Shown: positions 11,074 through 18,760, numbered from the stretch's first letter. The stretch is 26,324 bases of DNA from Euprymna scolopes (GCA_024364805.1 CM044499.1:115782178-115808501); one strand, 5' to 3'. A program made the numbers and translations. Notes: generated by a model from the sequence alone, not told the origin.

Positions 11074-11640
11074 GTGCCTCATGGATTAGACGATAATACA
11101 AAAATTCGTCGTTTTGAGGTGTCTTCTACGCTTTTTATGTATAACGAAACCCCATTTCTCGAGCGGATAGCAAGTGGATCCTCTACGAGAATTCGCGACG
11201 TTCGGCACAGTGGCTGGATTCCCGAGAATCTCCACAACACTTCCCGGAGCCGAAATTGTACAAAAAAAAAAGAGATTATGGTGACTGTTTGGTGGTTTGC
11301 GGTCGGTTCAATCCATCACAGCTTCTTGAATCTATGCGAAACGATTGCGGCGGAGAAGTACGACAAACTGACAAAACTCCAACGTATGTGCTCGAGATTG
11401 GTCAATATAAAGGGACCAATTCTACTCCATGAAAACGGTCACTCGTATGTTGCTCAATTGACCCTGCAGAAGCAAAACAAATTGGGGTATGTGACTGAAT
11501 CATCTGCCATATTCACCTGGCCTCTCGCTCACCGATTATCACTTTTTCAGGCATCTCAACAACTTCCTGCGCGAGACATTCTTCAAAAGCTGATGCTGAA
11601 TTATTTAATCGCTTCCAGAACTCCGTATTTTTTGTGCTAA
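11074..11640 (+). pseudogene. Mariner transposase fragment, 188-codon mixed-frame ORF
   Basis: This is the longest frame in the second mariner. Residues 1 to about 35 (PHGLDDNTKIRRFEVSSTLF, PFLERIA) are in the transposase frame. Then a deletion of about 13 bp at 11174-11175 removes the TGDEK codons, including the first catalytic Asp, so the next ~30 residues are out of frame. A later indel near the A-run at 11261-11270 restores the frame for IMVTVWWFAVGSIHHSF, the CETIAAEKY block and ILLHENG, where the second catalytic Asp is Glu (11431-11433). After about residue 135 the frame is lost again: SLTDYHFFRHLNNF, with the third Asp at 11534-11536, is read in another frame. The ORF is an accident of indels, not a conserved protein. 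Confidence 0.85.
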
Positions 11641-11899
11641 TGAGATGAATAAACTTGGTTCTTGTTGGCAAAAATAAGTTGATTCTTTCTTATGCCGATT
11701 AATCAAATTTATTATGAAAGGAGGTATGATCTTTTGAAGTTGAACGTAAAAAAATGGCATTATTTTTGCACCAAACTAATATTACTATAACTACCGTGCT
11801 TTTTGTCAATCTACATAATCATAAAACATAAATGACCTTGTAACAAGTTTTGTAACCCTACATACAGTTTACGATTTCTGGTTGCGCATGAGTACATAA

Positions 11900-11992
11900 A
11901 AATAATCAACGCGACAATAAAACGTATTGTTTTACTGTGTACGTTTTCAGCGCCCGATTGTTTTTTTTTGTTTTTTTTTCGCGTTTAAATTA
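11900..11992 (+). repeat. ~90-bp direct repeat, copy 1
   Basis: Shares aataatcaRcgcgacaataa, ttttactgtgtacgttttca, a gcgYccNattgtttttttt stretch and cgcgtttaaRtta with 12279-12361. The poly-T part is longer in this copy. Family unknown. Confidence 0.85.
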
Positions 11993-12278
11993 TCCAAATA
12001 AACAATTGTTAATACTTTCTTCATTTTTATTTTACATCGTTCATTTCCGGATTGCGTTTAAGTTATTTTAACGCAATCTTCTTACAAATAAATCACTTTT
12101 AACTCGTTGACAACCATAAGACCATTTTACAACGGCAATTTACCCACCGCCTTCATTTTTTAAAATTTATTCTCCATTTTTTATTACACCTTTCATCCAA
12201 AACATTCATACATTTTCTCCTACATTACCAACATAAATGTATAACCCCGAAAATATGTGCTTTTCTTGCGTTATAAAT

Positions 12279-12361
12279 AAATAATCAGCGCGACAATAAC
12301 ACGCATAATTTTACTGTGTACGTTTTCAGCGTCCCAATTGTTTTTTTTCGCGTTTAAGTTA
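12279..12361 (+). repeat. ~90-bp direct repeat, copy 2
   Basis: Second copy of the unit at 11900-11992, about 380 bp downstream in the same orientation, with clear shared edges (aataatca to cgtttaagtta). Confidence 0.85.
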
Positions 12362-12506
12362 AAAGATATGTCAAAATTTGAATTTAACTTTCATTATTAT
12401 GGTATCTGTTGAGTGCACATTTACCTATATGTATGCTAAACCACTTATAATTCAATGGCTGTAATTTTTTTTTCAAAAATATACAATTACAAACAGAACG
12501 ACTCAT

Positions 12507-12586
12507 ATAATACTATGTCGAAAGCAAAGAGTTCAATGGGGAACTTATTGAATGTGCCAAAAATTACGGGGACACTAAAATAAAGT
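12507..12586 (+). repeat. 80-bp inverted repeat, left arm
   Basis: Starts ataatactatgtcgaaagca and ends actaaaataaagt. It is the reverse complement of 13813-13892 with about two mismatches in 80 (t/a in aact(t/a)attg and a/g in gggg(a/g)cact). Similarity stops sharply at both edges. It pairs with a block lying inside the 3' untranslated part of the Penelope-like element. Confidence 0.93.
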
Positions 12587-12634
12587 ATCTATATTCTTTT
12601 CTTCATTTTAATATACTTTCATAGAGAGTTTTCT

Positions 12635-12734
12635 GTTGGGTCACAAAAAATATTTTCTTTACGTCACAAGTGTCACATTTATACACTAGTTCCATAGCTA
12701 ATATAACATACTGACCCAACGGGTCACGGCTAGT
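12635..12734 (+). repeat. Helitron-like 3' end (hairpin plus CTAG|T)
   Basis: TGACCC-AAC-GGGTCA (12712-12726) is a perfect 6-bp stem with a 3-nt loop. It is followed by CGG and CTAG (12730-12733), then T. This is the layout of a Helitron 3' terminus. Upstream, GTTGGGTCA near 12635 is the inverse of TGACCCAAC (12712-12720), a possible larger stem. No 5' TC end was identified and no Helitron protein is encoded. Confidence 0.4.
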
Positions 12735-12742
12735 CTAGTACC

Positions 12743-13044
12743 TTATATTATTCTAAAGATAAAGATAGCTTATATTAATATAATGGATGTATTGGATTTG
12801 ATCAATAAACACACTTTTGGGTCTTTATCTGATTTTGAAAAATATATGCTTTCAATTAAAATACACGTTTACAGTAAAATGCAATATTTAATCTTTTGTC
12901 TTCTTGTAATCAGAGTGTGATCTACTAATGTTCCGAAAAAATAAAACTGAGGTTTGATTTAACACATTTTTTTTTTTAGGAAAAACACATTTTTCTCGGT
13001 TTAAAGCAATGTTATTTATCGTGTGTTGCACGCAAACTCTACAT
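12743..13044 (+). repeat. Dispersed 300-bp repeat, copy 2
   Basis: Copy of 10214-10513 in the same orientation, about 2.5 kb downstream. It begins about 9 bp after the CTAG|T hairpin end and finishes at gttgcacgcaaactctacat, right before a CA/CG-rich microsatellite-like tract. Confidence 0.85.
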
Positions 13045-13082
13045 ACACGCCCGCACGCTCGTGCTCGCACGCACACACATAC
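13045..13082. repeat. Degenerate CA/CG simple repeat
   Basis: An acacgcccgcacgctcgtgc-type alternating tract leading straight into the open part of the Penelope-like element. It marks that element's 5' truncation point. Confidence 0.7.
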
Positions 13083-13712
13083 ATGTCTAACAGATTGGAC
13101 GTTGAACTCGATAAGATCAGGGAAATATTCATCAATAATGGGTATCCTGTTGACCTTATTGATGATTGTATGTTCAAAAAGGTTGCAAACTTTAAATCCC
13201 CTAAAAAGTTAGAACCTTTGAAATGCCCGGTTTATTTAAAATTACCGTGGATTGGGGAAAAGAGTAATAGACTTTCCGAACAGATTTGCAGAAGTATTTA
13301 TGACTGCTTTTATTTTGTGTCATTGCGTTTGGTATATACTGCGAGACCTGCATTTCCTTCTTTTTGCAAAGATATTTTGCCTTACATCCAAAATAGCAAT
13401 ATTGTATATCAATTTAAATGCCAGTGCGATGCATGCTATGTTGGGCGAGCATCCTTGCCTCTTTTGACTCGTATAAACCAGCATGTTCCATTGAAGATCA
13501 GACAAGGGGGGATGGGGTCTAATAGTGTCCCTCTCTCTGCAGCCTTGGACTCTGCTATTGGCCAGCATTTGGTTGACAACCCGTTCTGTGCCGATAGATA
13601 TAAAATAGAATGGTCCGATGTGCTACATAGAGCGGACTCCAGAAACTATTTAAAGATTTTGGAGTCTGTCTCTATTGCGGTACGGAAACCTTCTTTGTGC
13701 CGCCAGAAATAA
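13083..13712 (+). CDS. Penelope-like element, C-terminal part with GIY-YIG endonuclease (5'-truncated)
   Basis: Penelope-like elements are retroelements whose protein joins a reverse transcriptase to a C-terminal GIY-YIG endonuclease that nicks the target. Here only the C-terminal ~209 residues remain, open from ATG 13083 to TAA 13710-13712. The visible order is LDVELDKIREIFINNGYP (post-RT linker), KCPVYLKLPWIGEKS (typical PLE linker with the conserved PW-IG), then the nuclease: IVYQF (residues 107-111, the GIY position), CQCDACYVG (YIG position about 119-121), RINQHV with the conserved Arg near 130 and His near 134, DSAIGQHL, and LESVSI with the likely metal-binding Glu near 194, ending in KPSLCRQK. 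The frame continues upstream to 13023, but those 20 codons are simple repeat, so I start at 13083. The RT domain is absent, so the copy cannot move by itself. Confidence 0.88.
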   Translation: MSNRLDVELDKIREIFINNGYPVDLIDDCMFKKVANFKSPKKLEPLKCPVYLKLPWIGEKSNRLSEQICRSIYDCFYFVSLRLVYTARPAFPSFCKDILPYIQNSNIVYQFKCQCDACYVGRASLPLLTRINQHVPLKIRQGGMGSNSVPLSAALDSAIGQHLVDNPFCADRYKIEWSDVLHRADSRNYLKILESVSIAVRKPSLCRQK

Positions 13713-13969
13713 ACATCTAATACATTGTTTCTCTTTGGGGATCTATGAATCTTTTCTCCTGTTTCGCCCTCGTTGTGTCATTATTTTAATCGTTTTTTTT
13801 AAACGTTAATAAACTTTATTTTAGTGCCCCCGTAATTTTTGGCACATTCAATTAGTTCCCCATTGAACTCTTTGCTTTCGACATAGTATTATTTTTACGC
13901 TATCGATTTTCTTCTGATGAGATGATAGCTGAAAAAGCTCTTGGGAGACTTCCGCCCATTATATTTAAA
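13713..13969 (+). other. Penelope-like element 3' untranslated region
   Basis: Follows the stop codon. It contains an AATAAA at about 13808-13813, the right arm of the 80-bp inverted repeat (13813-13892), and a motif CTGATGA (13914-13920)...GAAA (13931-13934) placed where hammerhead-like motifs occur in Penelope-like elements. After GAAA, bases 13935-13951 can fold into a short stem (AAGCTC with GAG-A-CTT). It runs into a CA/TA microsatellite at 13970. Confidence 0.6.
13813..13892 (-). repeat. 80-bp inverted repeat, right arm
   Basis: Reverse complement of 12507-12586 at about 78 of 80 positions. It lies within the 3' untranslated part of the Penelope-like copy. Confidence 0.93.
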
Positions 13970-14002
<33 letters not shown>

Positions 14003-14005
14003 CAT

Positions 14006-14092
<87 letters not shown>
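13970..14092. repeat. Compound (CA)n-(TA)n microsatellite
   Basis: A CA run with a single aaaca interruption, then acatacacatac, then about 40 TA units. It begins immediately at the 3' edge of the Penelope-like copy (atatttaaaa/cacaca). Confidence 0.97.
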
Positions 14093-14093
<1 letters not shown>

Positions 14094-14693
14094 CCCCAAT
14101 AGCGTAAAGTACTCTAGTCAGGAAAATAATGGTTTACGAATAAATTAAAGTTATTCCGTAAATTAAATTTTATGTCAAATTATATTCCTAGCGTATAAAA
14201 TAACTTAGTTCACACACAAAATTGGATGAATATCACTACTAAATTAAGTATATATCACTATCAACACATGCGCCTTGCAAGTGCCCTCGATGGATTAGTG
14301 TGTTTCCCTTTAAATACTGATTAAGATACGGGGATCCAAATTGTATTGTACGCGCATTTCTTTCGTCTACCTACGTTAATGTGTATTTAAAAAAATAAAA
14401 ATCTTCTCTATTTTTTTTTTGGTTTATTTCTATTTGTCAACTAAAAATGATTCGACAGATAATCGAAAACGTTTGCGATACATACGCAGCATACCTTTTG
14501 CATTCATTTTCACAGAAAAATCAACAGGATTTTTTAATGATAGAAATTGTACAATCGAGCAAACAATTATCTATTACTACATGTACTCATATTTATGTAT
14601 GTATATATTTATCATTCCAACACTAATTATTGATTATGTACCAGACATTAGTTTCTGAAGTCATCAAAATAGATGTTAATATATGTTTAAAAC

Positions 14694-14724
<31 letters not shown>

Positions 14725-14867
14725 AAACCCATAATACACTAAAAGTTTTCCATCTTTACGGAAGTAAGAAAAAGCTGCTAAACGAAACGCAAATGAAATA
14801 TTCCGATGAGTATTGCATTACTCTTAATTTTCTATGCTTGTTGCATTTGTATTTAACGAGAATTAAT
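14093..14867. other. AT-rich non-coding DNA with a (TTA)n tract
   Basis: No coding signal recognised. A trinucleotide TTA/ATT run lies at 14694-14723. The 79-codon frame at 14419-14658 has no recognisable similarity. Confidence 0.45.
14694..14723. repeat. (TTA)n microsatellite
   Basis: About ten ATT/TTA units without interruption. Confidence 0.95.
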
Positions 14868-15351
14868 TATTTTTTATTACAATAGAGTCACCATTAATCA
14901 TGGCTCGGAGGCCACTCGAGGATAAGGGTTAATGAGTATGCATTAGTCATTGCGATTATAGCGTAGTAGACATAAGTGGTGTGAATTCTGTAAAATAGGA
15001 TTACTTAGGGGGCGATTCATCAAGAACTTGTTCCCGTTGGACTTGAAGACAATCAGGTTGTAGTAAGCTGGAAAGCAAACAAATGGAAGAGAATTTCATA
15101 GGCGTGAAGTTCTACGAAAGAAGCTTCGTTCCTTGAGTCTACGTTTCGATTTAGACACAGATAAAGAGCGCGGGAAATTGTTGATAGTGGTTTATGATAG
15201 ACGAGCGTTTTTCATGAAAGTCGGGAATAAGGGGACTATAGATTGGAGTTAAGATGAGCATTTCTGTGAAAATAACGATAAAAACAAAGAGAGGCTCGCA
15301 ATGTCTTTTCTGTTGAAAAGAGATTGCAGGGAAGGGAAAATAGCACCCCCA

Positions 15352-15590
15352 CTAAGCTAGGAAGTCTATTTTGAACTCTGACAAGACAGGATGAGCTGCT
15401 TCCAGCAGCTTCTGCCTAGATGTGGATACAGTACTCCATCGTAGGCCGAAACTGGTATTTATATAGGTAGAGAATTGCATCAGGAGTGAGATATCTACTG
15501 CTACGGTAGAGGGACCCCTCCATTCTTCCAGCGACCTTGGCAATGGATTTTATATACGTGTTCCATTTCAGATCGGGAGCAAAGGTCAAG
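15352..15590 (-). pseudogene. CR1-like RT thumb/connection fragment
   Basis: Read in the right frame on the minus strand, this gives FAPDLKWNTYIKSIAKVAGR, then MEGSLYRSSRYLTPDAILYL, YKYQFRPTMEYCIHI, one stop, and AEAAGSSSCLVRVQNRLPSL, all typical of the region after the RT palm in CR1-like LINEs. The 63-codon ATG frame at 15352-15543 is a shadow in another frame. At about 15585 it joins directly to RAIALDL of RT motif A, so the rest of the palm, including the catalytic YADD/FADD box, is deleted. Confidence 0.8.
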
Positions 15591-15599
15591 AGCAATTGC

Positions 15600-15960
15600 C
15601 CTAGAGATTAATCCTCCGTCGAAAGATTCACTAACGCTATGAGATATAATTGTAAGCACTTTGCAGTGGATCTAATAGAACGGAAACCATATTGCATGTC
15701 AATAAGAAAGTTATTTTTGCTGAGATGGTTGACTACTTCTCTATTTAGCACATATTCCAGCAGCTTACTCATGACGGACAGGCGACTTATTGGTCTGTAC
15801 TGAGAAGGAGATGCCCATCACCTGACTTCTTAAATACAGGTCATACTGATGAGACTCTCCAAGGTGTTAGGAAGCATTTCTCCTTAATACAACGCTTAAA
15901 TAACTTTGCAAGTATGGGCGCTAGTTCTGGTGACACGTTGGGAGCATTATAATTGGAATG
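15600..15960 (-). pseudogene. CR1-like reverse transcriptase finger fragment
   Basis: Minus-strand pieces SQYRPISRLSVMSKLLEYVL, NREVVNHLSKNNFLIDMQYG and FRSIRSTAKCLQLYL correspond to RT motifs just before the catalytic palm. There are frame changes upstream, near 15830 and 15880. Confidence 0.8.
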
Positions 15961-15978
15961 TTGTCAGGGCCAGTTGCT

Positions 15979-16197
15979 TTACTGGAATAAACGTTTTTTG
16001 ATTAGCTTGGCAACATCACGTACATATATTTGTATGTCACATACCGTGTTTTCTGATATACGAGGAAATACTGGGAGTTGGCCGACTTGGTTACAAAGGG
16101 TAGAATTAGTTGCAAAGATCTTGGCAAAGAGTTTGGCTTTGTCTGATGATGACGAGATTACCCCAGGTCCATTGATGATAGTTGGGATAGAGCACAC
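15979..16197 (-). pseudogene. CR1-like LINE linker before the RT domain
   Basis: A 72-codon open piece: PTIINGPGVISSSSDKAKLF, AKIFATNSTL, SENTVCDIQIYVRDVAKLIK. It matches the linker between endonuclease and RT in this LINE group (usual pattern ..KA.LFA..FA.NSTL...I....V...L). It would continue into the RT with KKSSGPDNIP; here GPDNIPI follows in another frame near 15950. Confidence 0.75.
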
Positions 16198-16303
16198 ACT
16201 TCTGTTCAGGTTTCTGTTTGCTATTGGCCAAAACCAGTGGGAAATAAGCCTTTGCTCAGGTACCTTGGTCTTGACGGACTAAGCAGACAACTCTCTCGCC
16301 TAT

Positions 16304-16495
16304 TTAATTACAGTGGTTCTTGGCGGTCCAAAAAGGCGGCTTTAATTTCAGTACAACTCTTACGTTGGAAGCAAGGAAAAATTGATTTCTGTGCGCAATA
16401 GCCGCAGCACATTCTGGGGAAAACCACGGCTGTCTGTTAGGTTTTTGTTGAAACTTTTCAAGGGCATGAAACTGTATATACATACAATTAACCAT
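16304..16495 (-). pseudogene. CR1-like LINE linker, QPWFSPECAAA segment
   Basis: A 63-codon open piece with QQKPNRQPWFSPECAAAIAH, RNQFF and WTAKNHC, a hallmark stretch found after the endonuclease in this LINE group. Its upstream continuation EVRADLTKW lies in another frame at about 16490-16520. Beyond that the LINE similarity fades. Confidence 0.8.
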
Positions 16496-16530
16496 TTCGT
16501 AAGGTCTGCCCTAACTTCGTGCTTATTTGT

Positions 16531-16695
16531 GGTTGCGTGTATATATGATTTCTAAATCACGAAGTCTAGGATTACACTGTAACAGATTCGAATCTCTCGA
16601 CTGGCAGTAATTATCACCTCCAACGCTGATTATTGCGTAAGCATGAACCACAAACGTGTCTAGCTAAAAAAACGGTATTTATTTAAAAAAAATAG
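16531..16695. other. Flank of the LINE, nothing recognised
   Basis: Contains a 12-bp palindrome AGATTCGAATCT at 16584-16595 that resembles a tRNA B box but lacks a convincing tRNA context. Confidence 0.35.
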
Positions 16696-16702
16696 GCTCT
16701 CC

Positions 16703-16769
<67 letters not shown>
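16696..16769. repeat. Compound (CT)n-(AT)n-(GT)n microsatellite
   Basis: Three successive dinucleotide runs: CT to about 16722, AT to 16738, GT to 16769. Confidence 0.97.
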
Positions 16770-17160
16770 ATAAAGTTATCTACAAGAGTATATGTTTCTT
16801 TCAACTTAAGTCAGATCATCTTATCAGCGGATACTTAACATTTATTGGATTGCATGTATGTCTACAAATAGACACGCACACATATCAATTTTATGTATTT
16901 CTACGACGTATTAAATTCTCAGAATTCTCTATCTTTTATTATGATTAAAGCGATCTTGTAATTTCCAGAAGACAAAAAAAAGCTAAAAAAATTATCTTGT
17001 AAACAGCGGAAAAACAAAGTAAAAAAAAGGAAACTGTAAAATCGATGCGTTTATGAAAATAATAACAGGATGTGACTACAATAAATATGTACGCCACCTG
17101 TCGTGAAGTACAGAGATCGTTATAATTACGTGGAACAATGAAACACGACTGGAGGCGATG
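16770..17160. other. AT-rich non-coding DNA, nothing recognised
   Basis: The 67-codon frame starting at 16745 begins inside the GT repeat and is not a gene candidate. Confidence 0.4.
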
Positions 17161-17288
17161 CTACACAATTGTCAATCGATAATCATGTTCATTATTGTCT
17201 AGAAAAAATAACCTTTCCCAATAAGTTAAAGGTTAGAAGCCCGAGGCATTATCCAGCATAGTAGAAATAAGCGCCTATTGGCGAAAAG
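17161..17288 (+). repeat. Unclassified dispersed repeat, copy 1
   Basis: Matches 21281-21394: ctacacaNtt, tcgataatYatgttcattat, aggttNgaagccc(g/a)aggc, ttatNNagcaNagtagaaat and a final tattggc(g/a)aaa are shared in the same order. This copy has an 11-base insertion near 17220. It has a tRNA-like GGTT(C)GAAGCC core but no full tRNA fold that I can see. Family unknown; it may be a SINE or the tail of another element. Confidence 0.75.
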
Positions 17289-17896
17289 TGATATGAACTA
17301 GATAAATAGCGTTTTAATTTTGATGCCTGGATGCTTCTATATGTGAGTTTTAATGCTTAGTTGCATATATATGTGAGTTTTTGAACCGTAATTTTCGAAA
17401 AGTATTTTCATTGGTCACGCATAACTCTCGAGATTTCTATGAGTCGTCGAAGAACTTAATAGAGTAGACAAATCTGAATATAGTTTGTTTTTGTTTTACT
17501 CAGGATTGGATTTTTTTTTTTAATTGAGAACGTTTTTAAAATATTCCCAATATCCAAATCATCGTAAATTCATGGGTTGATTTTTCCAGTGATTTCGATT
17601 TTAAAATAATTACAAAAATAAGAAAGAAACATATTCGTTTAAACACAATGAATCAATTAGCCATAAATCGTACTGCTTTTTTAAATAACGGAAGAAACGT
17701 ATACTATGATTTATCTTTTCATACACAGTGTAAAATAATTTATATGGAATTTAAAAAGGACGAAGAAAATTAGCAACAAATTTAGTGATAAAAAAGCACT
17801 ACTTTCATATATAACAACTACTCGTCGATAATCGATTCTACGAGCAATCGAACACAGAAATACAATTAGAGAAACATATTTGAAATTAGAATGGGT

Positions 17897-17899
<3 letters not shown>
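17289..17899. other. AT-rich non-coding DNA
   Basis: Contains two copies of atatatgtgagttttNa (about 17338 and 17367, 29 bp apart) and otherwise nothing recognised. Confidence 0.4.
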
Positions 17900-17963
<64 letters not shown>

Positions 17964-17990
17964 ATGTGTGTATGTGTGTGTGTGTGTGTG
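17900..17990. repeat. Compound (TA)n-(TG)n microsatellite
   Basis: About 23 TA units followed by TG units with single TA interruptions (tgtatgtgtgtatg). Confidence 0.97.
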
Positions 17991-18290
17991 GGCGTGTGAG
18001 GAACTCTGTCTGTTTATCCGTGTGTGTGATTTCGTTCCCTGCGGACTCGAAAAAAGCCGGGCCGATTTTTATGAAATTTCACACAAAGGTACCCTATATA
18101 GCTGCCTATGTTACAGAATGTTTTGGAATAGTATCGATAACCGATAATCGAAATAATCTGATAAGAGAAATAACCGATTTTGATCAAAGTTAGCAGCTTA
18201 TACAGTCGCAGATTACGGGGGGATTTGAGCAGAATTATGTTCACACAAGTCGAAAGCCAGAAATATAAATTCATCTTAAGGTTTTTGTAT
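17991..18290 (+). repeat. Candidate repeat unit (ctgtctg..actcgaaaaaagccgg) of unknown family
   Basis: The pattern tctgtctgtttatccgtgtg followed by ttccctgcggactcgaaaaa, gccgggccgatttttatgaa and atttcacacaaaggtaccct has the style of non-autonomous repeats found in many invertebrates. The unit at 1000-1090 (gtttgtatgcctgcc... gacggattttcacaagattg) is similar in layout. Only one copy is here, so the boundaries are guesses. Confidence 0.3.
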
Positions 18291-18540
18291 GACAGGGGCG
18301 CGTAAGATATTGATGTTTGTATTGAAAGAACAATGGCATCATAATACTTAACTTTTTAATTCTAAAATTAAATCCAAGACATTATCACCAACCACTCAGT
18401 AAACATATAAATAAAACTTAATATATAAATATAGACAATAGTTTCTTATAAAATATAAAATAAAGAATAGTTTCTTTGATATGACAGGGACGTGTTCAGA
18501 ATAGATATTTCTATTTAGAGCACAACTGAAGATAATACTT
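18289..18540 (+). repeat. Imperfect local duplication (tatgacagggRcg unit)
   Basis: 18289-18350 and 18481-18540 share tatgacaggg(g/a)cg(c/t)gt, a ga(t)attgatNtttNtatt-like stretch and ataatactt at matching distances, about 60% alike by eye. This is probably an old duplication 190 bp apart. Confidence 0.4.
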
Positions 18541-18759
18541 TTGCTCATGTATCTTTAATTTAAGCCATTATATATAAAAATAATTGTAGACTACAACGTA
18601 GTGTAGACTAAATTATAGCGGCGATGCAAGTGGAGCTTCTTTCCCGGTGCACTGCAATGTTTCCCAAACTAGAGCATGCAATGAATCGATTTAATAGAAA
18701 AAGGGCGATTTCACTGATTTCAATGACTATAAAAACAACGGAGTGTAAAACACATTTTT
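18541..18759. other. Non-coding spacer, nothing recognised
   Basis: No frame or repeat seen. Confidence 0.35.
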
Positions 18760-18760
18760 A

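Larger units (their letters stand above)
10531..11779 (+). mobile_element. Full-length but inactive mariner (Hsmar1-like) with terminal repeats and TA duplication
   Basis: The left end TTAGGTTGGCGCAAAAACAA (10531-10550) and the right end, read inward as TTAGTTTGGTGCAAAAATAA from 11779, form terminal inverted repeats of the Hsmar1/MADE1 type. They are flanked by TA at 10529-10530 and 11780-11781, as expected for mariner insertion. The 1,249-bp length is normal for the family (about 1.3 kb). Inside, transposase blocks in three frames run in order: LFQFKLGRKAAVTARDINDA, RKTTRQLAVEIETDHSTVVR, PHGLDDNTKIRRFEV, WILYENSRRSAQWLDSRESP, EIMVTVWWFAVGSIHHSFLN, GPILLHENG, SLTDYHFFRHLNNFLR. It is broken by stops and frame changes and encodes no functional enzyme. 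Confidence 0.93.
11782..12506. other. AT-rich region with an internal direct repeat and a hairpin
   Basis: Non-coding. It contains the direct repeats listed at 11900-11992 and 12279-12361, and between them a 9-bp inverted repeat GATTGCGTT (12050-12058) / AACGCAATC (12070-12078) that can form a hairpin with an 11-nt loop. Confidence 0.55.
14868..16530 (-). mobile_element. CR1-like LINE, 5'-truncated, with internal deletion
   Basis: The minus-strand translation follows a CR1/Jockey-type LINE ORF2. It shows EVRADLTKW and QPWFSPECAAAIAHRNQFF (16304-16520); a linker FAKIFATNSTL (about 16000-16197); RT finger blocks YRPISRLSVMSKLLEYVL and QYGFRSIRSTAKCLQLYLIA (about 15640-15810) and the beginning of motif A (RAIALDL, near 15590). 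Then comes a jump to LKWNTYIKSIAKVAGRMEGS, LTPDAILYLYKYQFRPTMEY and VRVQNRLPSLVG (15350-15585), FYRYFHR and the C-terminal tail (15000-15345). The 3' untranslated part ends in an A-rich tail at about 14868-14880. The endonuclease domain was not recognised. Stops and frameshifts occur throughout. The same family recurs at 22830-23270. Confidence 0.88.

Noticed and set aside
13023-13082. Upstream ATG at 13023 as the start of the Penelope-like frame
   Set aside because: Its 20 codons are translated simple repeat and the end of the 300-bp repeat; family similarity starts at about 13083.
12888-13568. Minus-strand frames opposite the Penelope-like ORF
   Set aside because: No similarity; the plus frame carries the GIY-YIG signature.
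13914-13952. Functional hammerhead ribozyme
   Set aside because: Core words are present, but stem II does not pair and no cleavage site could be placed, so only a hammerhead-like motif is reported.
16560-16600. Possible tRNA (B-box-like AGATTCGAATCT)
   Set aside because: No acceptor stem or believable A box at normal spacing; the palindrome alone explains the match.
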